The notes under the pieces are model-generated. The model saw only the letters and a list, made by a program, of their open reading frames with translations. It was not told where the DNA came from and did no database searches. Shown piece by piece: positions 1 through 8,681 of a stretch of 64,000 bases of DNA (positions within the stretch are counted from its first letter, which is position 1; every line of letters begins with the position of its first letter). Made by a program: the position numbers and the translations under genes. This DNA is from CATQHQ01 sp965243805. Lineage in GTDB: Bacteria > Gemmatimonadota > Gemmatimonadetes > Longimicrobiales > Gaopeijiaceae. The stretch covers positions 3,720,001 through 3,784,000 of the forward strand of contig OZ251577.1 of the NCBI GenBank assembly GCA_965243805.1, given 5' to 3'.

Positions 1-1
1 G

Positions 2-1042
2 GACCACGTGGTCACGGCCTTCGGCATCGATCCCCACTACGACCTGGCGCTGATGACCCCCGGCCAGTCGCTGCACGACGTGGGCAGGACCTGCCTCAAG
101 GGTCTCCAAGGTGTGCTGGCGGACTTCCGGCCGGACGCAACGATCGTGCAGGGCGACACGGCCACCGTCTTCTTCGCCGCCGTATCCACCTTCTTCGAGC
201 GCGGCAAGCTGGCCCATGTGGAAGCCGGCTTGCGGAGCCACCGCAAGTGGTCGCCGTTCCCGGAGGAGATGCTGCGGCGAATGACAGACTGCTTGGCCGA
301 CTACTGCTTCGCGCCCACGCCGCGAGCGGCCCGGCAGCTGGAACGGGAAGGAGTGGCCCCGGAGCGGGTGTTCGTGACCGGCAACACGGTCGTGGACGCG
401 CTGGAGGCGATGAGCATGACGCTCCAGCCAGTGGAGGACCCGGTGGTGGCGCGGCTCCTTGGGGCAGGGCAGGGCAGGTTGGCAACGGCTGGCCGGCCTC
501 GCACTCGCACCGTCCTTCTGACGGCTCACCGCCGCGAGTCCTTCGGCGCGCCGCTGGAAGGCGTTTTCGGCGCGGTCAGGGAGCTGGCGGCGCGCTTCGA
601 CGACGTGCAGGTCGTGTATCCCGTCCACCCGAACCCCCAGGTGCGGGAGCCTGCCCAGCGCCTTCTCGGGGACGCGCCGGGCGTGCATCTGGTCGCCCCG
701 CTTTCCTACAGCGACCTACTGGCGCTCCTCCGGCGGGCCAGCTTGGTCCTCACCGACTCCGGCGGCATCCAGGAAGAGGCGCCCGCCTTCGGCGTGCACA
801 CGTTGGTGCTGCGAGAGGTGACCGAGCGGCCCGAAGGCGTGGAAGCAGGCGCAGCCACCCTGGTCGGGACCGACCCCCGCCGCATCGTTGCCGAGGCGGT
901 CGAGCGGCTCGACGGTGCGCAACGCGGTCGTGCCGTGGCGAATCCATACGGCGACGGCCGGGCCGGCGAACGGATCGCCGACATCCTCCTGGCCGATCTG
1001 ACTGGCGCGCCTCGGCAGACGGACGATTGGCTCGGCCCATGA
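2..1042 (+). CDS. wecB: UDP-N-acetylglucosamine 2-epimerase (non-hydrolysing), 5' end cut by window
   Basis: Interconverts UDP-GlcNAc and UDP-ManNAc in the cytoplasm, supplying ManNAc-type sugars for surface polysaccharide. The reading frame is open to the window edge and the first visible residues already match the middle of the N-terminal domain, so roughly 50 residues are missing. Family landmarks are present in order: QGDTATV, HVEAGLRS, the PEE motif in SPFPEEMLRRM, TGNTVVDAL, HRRESFG, YPVHPNPQVREP, LTDSGGIQEEAP and a C-terminal NPYGDG. The stop overlaps the next start by ATGA, so it is co-transcribed with the two glycosyltransferases that follow. The assignment is firm; which polysaccharide it serves is unknown. 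Confidence 0.93.
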   Translation, partial: DHVVTAFGIDPHYDLALMTPGQSLHDVGRTCLKGLQGVLADFRPDATIVQGDTATVFFAAVSTFFERGKLAHVEAGLRSHRKWSPFPEEMLRRMTDCLADYCFAPTPRAARQLEREGVAPERVFVTGNTVVDALEAMSMTLQPVEDPVVARLLGAGQGRLATAGRPRTRTVLLTAHRRESFGAPLEGVFGAVRELAARFDDVQVVYPVHPNPQVREPAQRLLGDAPGVHLVAPLSYSDLLALLRRASLVLTDSGGIQEEAPAFGVHTLVLREVTERPEGVEAGAATLVGTDPRRIVAEAVERLDGAQRGRAVANPYGDGRAGERIADILLADLTGAPRQTDDWLGP

Positions 1043-2220
1043 GAATCCTCGTCCACTGCGTGTACTTCCCGCCAGAAGTGGGGGGGCTGGAGAGCCACGT
1101 CCACTACCTGTGCCGAGGTCTGGTCGAGCGCGGCCACGCCGTCACCGTGGTCACTTCTCTGTCCCAGCCGGGCCTGCCCCGGGAAGAGCGCGTTCACGGG
1201 ATCCGAGTGCTGCGCACACCCCTCCCGTCGCGCACACCTGCGGGATGGTTCGCCCACGCCGTCGGGTCCGTCCCCCGAACCCGGGAAGTCGCCCGCCATG
1301 CCGACGTGGTGCACGCCCAAGCGTTCGCGTCGATCCTTCCCTGCGCCCTGGCGCGCGTCGGCCTCGGCACGCCCCTGGTGACCACCCTCCACACCTCCCA
1401 CTTCCTCCGCTTGGCCGCCCGGCGCATGAGTGCCCGCGCACTTGGCAAACTGGTCGAGCTCGGAGACCACAACTTCGCCGCCAGCAAGGAGATAGCGGAT
1501 GTGGGAGAGAGCCTTGGGCGGTCGATCTCCGTGGAAGTCCTCGTCAACGGCGTGGAAACCGACATCTTCCGCCCCACGAGCGACGGTGCCGCCCCCGCAT
1601 CCATCGGTGCCGCCTCCGCATCCATCGGCCCCCGCCCGAGTCCAGACCCGTCGCTCAACGCTGTCCGCCGGAACGGCCCCACCCTCGTGGTGCCCCGGAG
1701 ACTCTTCCCCAAGAATGGCGTCGAGTTCTTCGTCCGGGCGATGCCGCTGATCGCGGAGCGCGTGCCCGCCAACGCGCTGGTGGTCGGGGACGGACCCGAG
1801 CGCGCCCGTCTCGAGTCGCTGGCCGCCGAGCTGGGCGTGGCCGACCGGATCGCGTTCCTGGGCGCTCGGCCTCACGCCGAGATGCCCGCCATCCTCCCCG
1901 CCGGCGACCTAGCCGTCTTTCCCTCCCTCGTGGAGGCGACTTCTGTGGCGGCCCTGGAGTGCATGGCGTGCGGGCTGCCCGTGGCGGCGTCGGCGGTGGG
2001 CGGGCTGCCGGAGATCGTGGACGACGCAGTGGGCGGCCTCTTTCCGCCCGGGAACCCGGAAGCGATGGCGGACAAGGTGGTCGCGCTCCTCTCCGATCCG
2101 CACCTCCCGGCGCGCGGTGCCGCGGCTCGCAAAAGGGTGGTGGACCACTGGAGCAACGCCCGCCTCGTGGAGCGGCACCTGGAGGTCTACCGCGACCTAG
2201 TGGAGCGGCGCCATGGCTGA
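1039..2220 (+). CDS. GT4-family glycosyltransferase
   Basis: A 393-residue retaining glycosyltransferase of the GT-B fold, expected to add a sugar from a nucleotide donor to a lipid-linked or polysaccharide acceptor at the cytoplasmic membrane face. The N-terminus reads FPPEVGGLESHVHYLCRGL, the GT4 acceptor-domain hallmark. The C-terminal half has the donor-binding segment FPSLVEATSVAALECMA with the E-x7-E pattern and GLPVAASAVGGLPEIV. Between the domains lies a short imperfect repeat (APASIG / SASIG, nt about 1589-1630), a small in-frame expansion. The ATG overlaps the wecB stop. Sugar and acceptor cannot be told from sequence. Confidence 0.88.
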   Translation: MRILVHCVYFPPEVGGLESHVHYLCRGLVERGHAVTVVTSLSQPGLPREERVHGIRVLRTPLPSRTPAGWFAHAVGSVPRTREVARHADVVHAQAFASILPCALARVGLGTPLVTTLHTSHFLRLAARRMSARALGKLVELGDHNFAASKEIADVGESLGRSISVEVLVNGVETDIFRPTSDGAAPASIGAASASIGPRPSPDPSLNAVRRNGPTLVVPRRLFPKNGVEFFVRAMPLIAERVPANALVVGDGPERARLESLAAELGVADRIAFLGARPHAEMPAILPAGDLAVFPSLVEATSVAALECMACGLPVAASAVGGLPEIVDDAVGGLFPPGNPEAMADKVVALLSDPHLPARGAAARKRVVDHWSNARLVERHLEVYRDLVERRHG

Positions 2221-3031
2221 CGGCACTCCCAGCCCTGACGGCGTCCCCATCCCTGACGGTGTCCTCGGTCCTGCCGGTGTCCCCAGCCGTGACGCCGCCG
2301 CCCTCAGCCCCCGAATCCTGGTGGTCGTCCCGACCTACAACGAGCGGGCCAACCTGGCCCGGATCGTTCCCATGATCTTGGCCCAGGGTCCCGCCTTCCA
2401 CGTCCTGGTGGTGGACGACGCCTCGCCCGACGGCACCGGAGAGGCAGCCGACGCGCTGGCGGCCCAGCACCAGCGGATGGACGTGCTCCACCGACCGGGC
2501 AAGCTCGGCTTGGGAACCGCCTACGTGGAGGGCTTCACTTGGGGGCTGAAACGTCCCTTCGATCTCTTCGTGTCCATGGACGCCGACCTCTCCCATCCTC
2601 CCGACATGCTGCCCCGGCTGGCATCCGAGGGCCAGGTCGCAGGCGCAGGCGTCGTCGTCGGTTCTCGCTACCTGGGAGGGAGCATCCGGGTGGTAAACTG
2701 GCCCATGGCGCGCCTGCTAGTCAGCCTCTTCGGATCGTGGTACGCCCGGACGATCACGGGAATGCCCGTCAGCGACGCCACTGGCGGGTTCAACCTCTAC
2801 AGCCGGCAGGCGCTGGAGTCCGTCGATCTGGCCAGCATCGAGTCCAGCGGATACAGCTTCCAGATCGAGCTCAAGTTTCGGGTCTGGCGGACGGGACTGG
2901 CGGTTCGCGAAGTTCCGTTCGTCTTCACGGAGCGGCGCAGCGGAGAGTCGAAGATGTCCAGGCGGATCCTGTGGGAGGCCGTCTGGCGGGTGTGGAAGCT
3001 TCGCTGGGCGAGGCTCTTCGGACGCCGCTGA
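2213..3031 (+). CDS. Polyprenol-phosphate mannosyl/glycosyltransferase (GT2, Dpm1-like)
   Basis: A 272-residue GT2 enzyme resembling dolichol-phosphate mannose synthases, which transfer a sugar from GDP- or UDP-sugar to polyprenyl phosphate on the inner membrane leaflet. The catalytic core begins near residue 34 with LVVVPTYNERANL, followed by VVDDASPDGT, the metal-binding SMDADLSHPP, and VGSRYLGGS; the family's C-terminal R-R-x-G-x-SKM stretch is also present. The first ~30 residues are low complexity (repeating SPDG/IPDG/GPAGV/SRD units), so an internal start is possible. It overlaps the GT4 gene by 8 nt. Its lipid-linked product could feed the GT39-like membrane glycosyltransferase encoded opposite at 6.4-8.4 kb (inference). 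Confidence 0.88.
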   Translation: MADGTPSPDGVPIPDGVLGPAGVPSRDAAALSPRILVVVPTYNERANLARIVPMILAQGPAFHVLVVDDASPDGTGEAADALAAQHQRMDVLHRPGKLGLGTAYVEGFTWGLKRPFDLFVSMDADLSHPPDMLPRLASEGQVAGAGVVVGSRYLGGSIRVVNWPMARLLVSLFGSWYARTITGMPVSDATGGFNLYSRQALESVDLASIESSGYSFQIELKFRVWRTGLAVREVPFVFTERRSGESKMSRRILWEAVWRVWKLRWARLFGRR

Positions 3032-3052
3032 ACAGGGAAGGGGAGATCGAAG

Positions 3053-3667
3053 ATGGCGCTCGCCGACTTCTGCTACCGCTGCCCTGCGTGCGGTCACGAT
3101 CCGATGGCGGGGAAGGGCGACCGTGCATGGTGCCCATCTTGCGGGCTGCGCGTCCAGAGAAGGCGCGGCGGCATCTTCACGACCAGCCCCGGGCACAGGC
3201 CGCGAGCGGCCCAGGCGCCGACGCTGGCCCAACCCATGGATCCGCAAGACGGTGCCGACCGCGCCTTCCGACACTCGGCGCACGCAATCGTGTCGTGGCG
3301 GACTGGCCAGGAGCCGATCTGGCGCCAGGGAAGGCTGCGAGGCTTCGCAGAGAAGATGGGCGCGCCGTCGCCGGGCACTGCGACTCTGGACCGGGAGGCG
3401 ATCTCCATCGAGGTCTCCGATGCCGTCGGCCCCAGCGGGCACACCCGACCCTACGGCCGCTGGGGCTACCTGGAGCTCAAAGCGATGCAGACTTCCTCGT
3501 CTTCCCTCCAGATCTCGCTTCCGGGCGACCGCCTCGTCCAGCTCCGCTTCACCGACGACTCGCCCAAGCGCTGGGAGGACCTGTTGCAGCAGCTGATCCG
3601 GGAGGCGTACCAGCAGGCGGGCAGGGGGTTCGTCGCCGAGTTCCAGCCCCGGATCGCCGTCAGGTAG
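3053..3667 (+). CDS. Hypothetical protein with N-terminal zinc ribbon
   Basis: A 204-residue protein I do not recognise. The first 35 residues carry two CxxC pairs (CPAC and CPSC) separated by 14 residues, a classic zinc-ribbon arrangement. The rest is predicted to be beta-rich, with no membrane segment or signal peptide, and ends in an amphipathic helix containing WEDLLQQLIREAYQQ. It lies 21 bp downstream of the Dpm1-like gene and 21 bp upstream of plsC, so it is probably translated from the same message and may work at the membrane with them. No function is assigned. Confidence 0.7.
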   Translation: MALADFCYRCPACGHDPMAGKGDRAWCPSCGLRVQRRRGGIFTTSPGHRPRAAQAPTLAQPMDPQDGADRAFRHSAHAIVSWRTGQEPIWRQGRLRGFAEKMGAPSPGTATLDREAISIEVSDAVGPSGHTRPYGRWGYLELKAMQTSSSSLQISLPGDRLVQLRFTDDSPKRWEDLLQQLIREAYQQAGRGFVAEFQPRIAVR

Positions 3668-3688
3668 GCGGTTCCGGCTCGGTCGCCC

Positions 3689-4336
3689 ATGGCTTGGTCA
3701 ATGACCTGGTACGAGTTCTTCCGACCCGTCGCGAAGGGCATATCCCTGGCATCCTCGCGGCTGACGGTCGAGGGGCGGGAGAACATCCCCCGTGACGGGC
3801 CGTTCTTTCTGGTCGCCAACCACCAGAGCGTGCTGGACCCGGTGCTGATCCAAGCCCACTGTCCCCGTCCCGTCCACTCCCTCGCCAAGAGCACCCAGTT
3901 TTCCTCCGGGGCCGTTTCCCGTTGGCTCTTGCCCCGAATCAACGCGATCCCCGCGCGCCGCTACCGAGTCGATCCCCAGGTGGTGCGCACCGCCCTCCGC
4001 CTGCTGGAGGAAGGAGAGGCCGTGTGCATCTACCCCGAAGGCGAGCGCAGCTGGGACGGCCGCCTTCAGCCCCTGCGCCGCGGTACTGTCCGACTGATCC
4101 TCAAGGCGGGCGTGGCCGTCGTTCCTTGCGGCGTGTCGGGCTCGTTCAGCGCCTGGCCCCGATGGAGCCGCCGACCGCGACGCGCCCGCGTTCTCATCCG
4201 CTTCGGCACGCCGATCCGCTTCGGACGCCACGACACACGCGACCAGCGGGAAGCCGTCCTGGACGACGCCGTTGAACGCCTGGAGACCGCACTGGCGCGC
4301 CTGAGCGGACAGCCGATCCCAACCGCTGGCGTGTAA
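3689..4336 (+). CDS. plsC: 1-acyl-sn-glycerol-3-phosphate acyltransferase
   Basis: A 215-residue PlsC-family acyltransferase that acylates lysophosphatidic acid (or a related lipid) to phosphatidic acid at the inner membrane. The catalytic HX4D box is NHQSVLDPVL, the second block is AIPARRYRVD, and the third is YPEGERSWDGRL, the EGxRS motif that binds the phosphate. Length is typical of compact bacterial PlsC. Another family member acting on ornithine lipids or lipid A cannot be excluded. It follows the zinc-ribbon gene closely and precedes proline dehydrogenase by 27 bp. Confidence 0.88.
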   Translation: MAWSMTWYEFFRPVAKGISLASSRLTVEGRENIPRDGPFFLVANHQSVLDPVLIQAHCPRPVHSLAKSTQFSSGAVSRWLLPRINAIPARRYRVDPQVVRTALRLLEEGEAVCIYPEGERSWDGRLQPLRRGTVRLILKAGVAVVPCGVSGSFSAWPRWSRRPRRARVLIRFGTPIRFGRHDTRDQREAVLDDAVERLETALARLSGQPIPTAGV

Positions 4337-4363
4337 CCCCAACCCACACACCAACTTCCGCCG

Positions 4364-5290
4364 ATGCTTCGATCGACCTTGCTGTGGACCTCGGAGAACG
4401 AGTGGTGCAAGACGAAGCTCCCACGCCTGGGGTTCGTCAAGCGCGCCGTCCGCCGCTTCATGCCTGGCGAGACCGTGAACGACGCCCTCGACGCCGCCGC
4501 CCAGATGGAGCGAAACGGCATTCCCACCCTGATCACCTTCCTGGGCGAGAACGTGGCCAGTGCCGCAGAGGCCGAGGCCGTCGCCGACCATTACTCGGAG
4601 GCCGTGCGGCTCGTGGCCGCGCGCAACTTGGACTCGGAGCTGTCGGTCAAGCCCACCCACCTGGGACTGGACCTGGGGATCGACGTGGCCGAACGGAACC
4701 TCCGGCGTCTGACCGAGGCGGCGGCGGGGAAGGGGAACTGGGTTTGGCTCGACATGGAGTACAGCCGGTACGTGGACCCGACGCTGGACCTCTACAGGTC
4801 GATCCGCCCCGACCACGCCAACTTCGGCATCTGCCTTCAGGCCTACCTCCACAGGACGCCGGCCGACTTGGAGTCGCTGATCCCGCTAGGTCCCGCGATC
4901 CGGCTTTGCAAGGGCGCATACGCCGAGCCGTCCGACGTGGCGATCCCGGACAAGCCGGCGGTGGACCAGGCGTACTTCGACCTGGCGGTCCGCATGTTGG
5001 CCGACGATGCTCAGGATGCCGGGATGCGGGCAGGGTTCGGCACTCACGACGGCGCGCTGATCCGCCGCATCAACACCTGGGCTCGTGACCGGGGACTCGA
5101 CCCCGGTGCCTACGAGTTCCAGATGCTGTACGGCATCGCCCGAGAGGAGCAAAAGCGCCTAGCCGGTGCCAAGCACCGCGTGCGGGTTCTGATCAGCTAC
5201 GGGGAGCAGTGGTTCCCCTGGTACGTCCGGCGCCTGGCCGAGCGTCCCGCCAACTTGGCCTTCGTCCTCCGCAGCGTGCTCGCACGATGA
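4364..5290 (+). CDS. Proline dehydrogenase (monofunctional)
   Basis: A 308-residue FAD-dependent TIM-barrel enzyme oxidising L-proline to pyrroline-5-carboxylate and passing electrons to quinone. The length matches the stand-alone (PutB/Thermus-type) enzyme rather than bifunctional PutA. Visible family motifs are the LCKGAY lysine region, FGTHDG, EFQMLYGI, and the C-terminal YGEQWFPWYVRRLAERPAN signature that contacts substrate with its arginines. No P5C dehydrogenase gene is in the window. Its stop overlaps the start of the serine hydrolase by ATGA. Confidence 0.93.
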   Translation: MLRSTLLWTSENEWCKTKLPRLGFVKRAVRRFMPGETVNDALDAAAQMERNGIPTLITFLGENVASAAEAEAVADHYSEAVRLVAARNLDSELSVKPTHLGLDLGIDVAERNLRRLTEAAAGKGNWVWLDMEYSRYVDPTLDLYRSIRPDHANFGICLQAYLHRTPADLESLIPLGPAIRLCKGAYAEPSDVAIPDKPAVDQAYFDLAVRMLADDAQDAGMRAGFGTHDGALIRRINTWARDRGLDPGAYEFQMLYGIAREEQKRLAGAKHRVRVLISYGEQWFPWYVRRLAERPANLAFVLRSVLAR

Positions 5291-6423
5291 GGACTGTCCC
5301 CCGGCTCTGGCTCGCGCTGCTGATCCTAGCCTGCGTCGCCGACGCCGCTGCGGCCCAAGGGAGGCGAGGAGCGGCCGTCGCAGAAGACCGCATCGCCCCC
5401 GCCCACCTCCAGGCGGTGGCGGCCGCCCGTACCCTGCTGGACTCGGTGATCGCCGACAACTTGATCCCGGGCATGTCGGTCGCGGTGGGGAAGGGTACCG
5501 AAGTGCTGTGGTCGGAGGGCCTTGGCTTGGCCGACCTTACCCACGGCGTCCCCGTCACGCCGCTCACCAAGTTCAGGGTCGGCAGCGTGTCCAAGCCGAT
5601 TACTGCTGCGGCGATGGGTGTGCTGATCGAGGCCGGGAGCTTGGAGTTGGACGCGCCGGTGCAACGCTATGTGCCGACCTTCCCGGAGAAGCGCTGGACC
5701 GTGACCACCCGTCAGCTCGCCGGACACTTGGGCGGCATCCGTCATTACCGGGGCTCCGAGAACCTGTCGTCGGGGCGCTATCCCACCGTTCTGTCGGGGC
5801 TGGCGATCTTCGAGGACGATTCGCTGATCGCCGAACCGGGCACCCTGTACTCGTACTCCAGCTACGGCTGGAACCTGATCAGTGCCGTGGTGGAGGGGGC
5901 CAGCGGCGAGCCGTTCTTGCCGTACATGGACCGCACGGTGTTCGAGCCCCTGGGGATGCGCCACACGGTGGCGGGCCACACCGACAGCATCATCCCGCAC
6001 CGGACCCGCTTCTATGTGCGGGGCAGGAACGACGACGGGCAGGTCGTCAACGCACCTTACGTGGACAACAGCTACAAGTGGGCCGGCGGCGGCTTCCTCT
6101 CCACGCCCGAGGACCTGCTGACTTTCGCCGCCGCGCACCTGGACGGCGCGGGCTTCTTGGCCGACGAGACGCTGGAGCTGCTCTTCACGTCGCAACGACT
6201 TCGCGACGGCGAGGAGACCGGCTACGGAATCGGCTGGCGAACCGCCACCAACGAACACGGCGAGAGGGTCGTGTCCCATACCGGCGGCTCCGTGGGCGGC
6301 ACCACCGTCCTCACGCTGAACCGAGACACGGGCCTGATCGTCGCCATCGTCGCCAACCTGTCCAACGCGCGTCTGGGCACTGGCCTAGCGGGCAGGATCG
6401 AAGCGCTCTTCCGAAGAGACTGA
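5287..6423 (+). CDS. Secreted serine hydrolase, class C beta-lactamase/LACTB-like
   Basis: A 378-residue exported serine hydrolase. The start at 5287 (ATGA overlap with the preceding stop) gives a clean signal peptide: MRT..., a hydrophobic stretch LWLALLILACVADA, then AAAQ. The catalytic SxxK is SVSK at residues 100-103, a Tyr-containing YSSYGWN occupies the second motif, and HTGG near the C-terminus is the third. These are features of the penicillin-binding/class C beta-lactamase fold, closest in pattern to LACTB-type peptidases and esterases. Actual beta-lactam hydrolysis is unproven. Its 3' end overlaps the convergent membrane glycosyltransferase gene by 39 bp. Confidence 0.87.
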   Translation: MRTVPRLWLALLILACVADAAAAQGRRGAAVAEDRIAPAHLQAVAAARTLLDSVIADNLIPGMSVAVGKGTEVLWSEGLGLADLTHGVPVTPLTKFRVGSVSKPITAAAMGVLIEAGSLELDAPVQRYVPTFPEKRWTVTTRQLAGHLGGIRHYRGSENLSSGRYPTVLSGLAIFEDDSLIAEPGTLYSYSSYGWNLISAVVEGASGEPFLPYMDRTVFEPLGMRHTVAGHTDSIIPHRTRFYVRGRNDDGQVVNAPYVDNSYKWAGGGFLSTPEDLLTFAAAHLDGAGFLADETLELLFTSQRLRDGEETGYGIGWRTATNEHGERVVSHTGGSVGGTTVLTLNRDTGLIVAIVANLSNARLGTGLAGRIEALFRRD

Positions 6424-8400
6424 GAGAGGCTGGCAGGACTCCAGGCGCAACACTTGGCCGCCGGGCAAGTTCCGATACACGCTGTAGCGGCAACCGCGGC
6501 CCGCCAAATGGGCCTTCATCTCCCGAGACCCGTACGGTCTCCGTTCGCCATACGTCCATCCCGGCTGCCGCATCTCGTCGACGAACAGCCAGAACGCGCG
6601 CCGTTCAGTCCGATCGACGGGCCGCCAGAACGGACGGACTGCACTGTGGTCGAGGGGGTAGAACCACCAAACAGGACGTTTCCCCCCGTTGGCGGGAGCC
6701 GCGTCCACCTGTGCCCCGAGTGGTAGAATCCATGCGGGGCGCAATCTCACCGGCTTGCCGAAGAAGGCCGAGACTTGATGCATGTGCATTGGCCGACCTT
6801 CGAGCAGGGTCGAATCGGTTCGCGGCGAAGACAGGCCGTAGCCGTCTGCAAGCAGCCTGCTTGCGATCCAGTCGGCCAACGGCGGCTCGGCCGCCACGTA
6901 GTCGCCTGGGCTCGGGTGAAGACCACGCGGCAAGGTCGGCCCCCCATACGGCCGGGCGAAGCGCTCCACCGTTGCCGGTCGCGTTGCCTGCCATGCGGAG
7001 GCTCCGAAGACCGCAACCACAGCAATGGCGTAGGCAACCGCACGCTTTGGGGCGCCGAGCTTGGTTCGCTCCATCAACGCTTCCAGCAGGACCGCGCCAC
7101 CAGCACCGCACAAGACCACCACCACGAACAGCAGCCAGAGCATCATGCGGGGTGACAACAGGGCCGGCCTCGCCAACAGCACCGCCGCCATCCCGGCTAT
7201 GACGGCGGCGGCCAGCAGTCCGCGATGCCGACCGCGCCCGGCTGCCGCAACGCCAGCGACGAGCGCGACCAGCAACAACAGCTGCGCCCACGGCGGCGTC
7301 GCGGCATGCCAGCGCAACCAAGTCACCACCGTGTGCTCCGCCACTAAGTCCCACGGTGGCCATCGGGGGGGCAGGGGCTCAAACTTGTAGTCCACTAGCC
7401 CCCATTCCAGCAACACAGGCACGTAGAGCAGGGTGGCCAAGGCCAACCCTGCCCCCGACCAGGCCGCGATCCGGAGCGCGAAGCGCGGCAGGGCCGCCGC
7501 GCCCCGCTCCCGCCAGCACAGGAGGAGGAGCCAGCACACGGTTGCTGCCGCGGGAAACGCCATCAACGGCATCGCAAAGAACCCCAGCCCCAGCGCCGTC
7601 GAGTACCCCAGCCACCACCGTCGTGCGCCGCTGGGCCGGCGCACCGCTTCGCCTCCGCACCCCAGGGCCGTCACGAAGCACAAGAGCATCAGCGAGTAGC
7701 CCCGAGCGTTCGCCGCGTACTCCAAGAACAGCGGCGACGTGCCCAGCAGCGCGGTTGCCAGCGCGGCGGCGGGCCAACCGTACTCCCGCCGCACGAACCA
7801 CCAAGTCGCTGGCAGCACCAGGCACCCGGCGATGAACGCCGGTAGCCGCAGCACCACGGGGCTGGTTCCGCCCAGGCGGTGGGCGACCCAGGCCAGCAAG
7901 GTGTGCAGCACATGGTTGTTCGGCTGGTCGTACGTGCTCCAGGCCGTCCAGAACGGCTGGATCACGTAGTACAAGACCGTCATGACCTCGTCGATCCGAA
8001 AGGACAGGAAGAGGTTGCGAGCGGCCAGGGTAGCGGTCGTCCCGATCAGGACCGCCGCGACGACCACCTCGATTCGACTCGTCCGCGTGCTCCGCCAAGT
8101 CGGCGGAGGCGAGTCGGCCGCCAGCAGCCGCGACAAGGGCCAGCGGCATGTAAGCAGCCAGGCCGCGGCCGCACCGGTGCCGATCGCTGCCCCTGCGAGC
8201 GCACGGCGCAGTTCGCCGTCGGAGACGCGGTCCACTTTCGGCGCGTGATGGTCGGGAGCCAGCGCGTACACGGCGTCTCGGAGCCAAGGCGGGCCGAAGA
8301 GCCAAAGCACTCCCAAACAGGCCGCGACCCCGGCCGCCACGACCCCGGCCGCCACGACCGCATGGCCGAAGAACTCTGTGCGCCTGCGGAGGTCAGCCAA
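6385..8400 (-). CDS. Integral membrane glycosyltransferase (GT39/ArnT-like)
   Basis: A 671-residue polytopic protein of the dolichyl-phosphate-mannose protein mannosyltransferase superfamily, which moves a sugar from a polyprenyl-phosphate donor to an acceptor on the outer face of the inner membrane. The N-terminal half has about eleven hydrophobic helices. The first periplasmic loop contains FRIDEVMTVLYY (catalytic acidic pair region) and then QPNNHVLHTLLAW, a common GT39 pattern. The C-terminal ~180 residues are a soluble periplasmic domain. It is transcribed alone, away from the propeller operon, with an AT-rich promoter-like island 180 bp upstream. The acceptor is unknown. Confidence 0.8.
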   Translation of the reverse strand: MADLRRRTEFFGHAVVAAGVVAAGVAACLGVLWLFGPPWLRDAVYALAPDHHAPKVDRVSDGELRRALAGAAIGTGAAAAWLLTCRWPLSRLLAADSPPPTWRSTRTSRIEVVVAAVLIGTTATLAARNLFLSFRIDEVMTVLYYVIQPFWTAWSTYDQPNNHVLHTLLAWVAHRLGGTSPVVLRLPAFIAGCLVLPATWWFVRREYGWPAAALATALLGTSPLFLEYAANARGYSLMLLCFVTALGCGGEAVRRPSGARRWWLGYSTALGLGFFAMPLMAFPAAATVCWLLLLCWRERGAAALPRFALRIAAWSGAGLALATLLYVPVLLEWGLVDYKFEPLPPRWPPWDLVAEHTVVTWLRWHAATPPWAQLLLLVALVAGVAAAGRGRHRGLLAAAVIAGMAAVLLARPALLSPRMMLWLLFVVVVLCGAGGAVLLEALMERTKLGAPKRAVAYAIAVVAVFGASAWQATRPATVERFARPYGGPTLPRGLHPSPGDYVAAEPPLADWIASRLLADGYGLSSPRTDSTLLEGRPMHMHQVSAFFGKPVRLRPAWILPLGAQVDAAPANGGKRPVWWFYPLDHSAVRPFWRPVDRTERRAFWLFVDEMRQPGWTYGERRPYGSREMKAHLAGRGCRYSVYRNLPGGQVLRLESCQPLSVSSEERFDPAR

Positions 8401-8681
8401 GCCGTCTCACCCTATCACGAATAGAGGCGCGCACTCGTAGGTTGCGAAGATGTTCCATTCCGGCACCGAAGATAGCGAGCACCCCAAGGTCGGTTCAACG
8501 AATCCGTCAAGAAGGGGAAGAGAAGACGGCGAAGGCCAGGCCGGCCTGGAACCGGCTCGGTTCAACTTTACATAATACATATTATACGAACCTTGGATCG
8601 GGCCAACGAGGCTGGTTGGGGCTCGGCCTAGGGATTTGGCCTAGCCCGGTTGGCGTGGGCTTGACCTAGCGTGGGCTCGCA
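8401..8681 (-). promoter_or_regulatory. Intergenic region with AT-rich promoter-like palindrome
   Basis: About 280 bp without a gene upstream of the GT39-like gene. A sharp AT-rich island at about 8570-8595 contains TATAAT on the minus strand (8586-8581) inside an imperfect palindrome, flanked by GGTTC and GAACC arms. It is a good candidate for a -10 box with operator, giving a ~175-nt leader. No convincing -35 is seen. The stretch 8615-8690 is full of degenerate CCTAG/GGCTTG repeats next to the propeller gene's stop. Confidence 0.4.

Noticed and set aside
5287..6423. Calling the serine hydrolase an antibiotic-resistance beta-lactamase
   Set aside because: SxxK and HTGG motifs fit, but so do LACTB-type peptidases and esterases; nothing in the context supports resistance.
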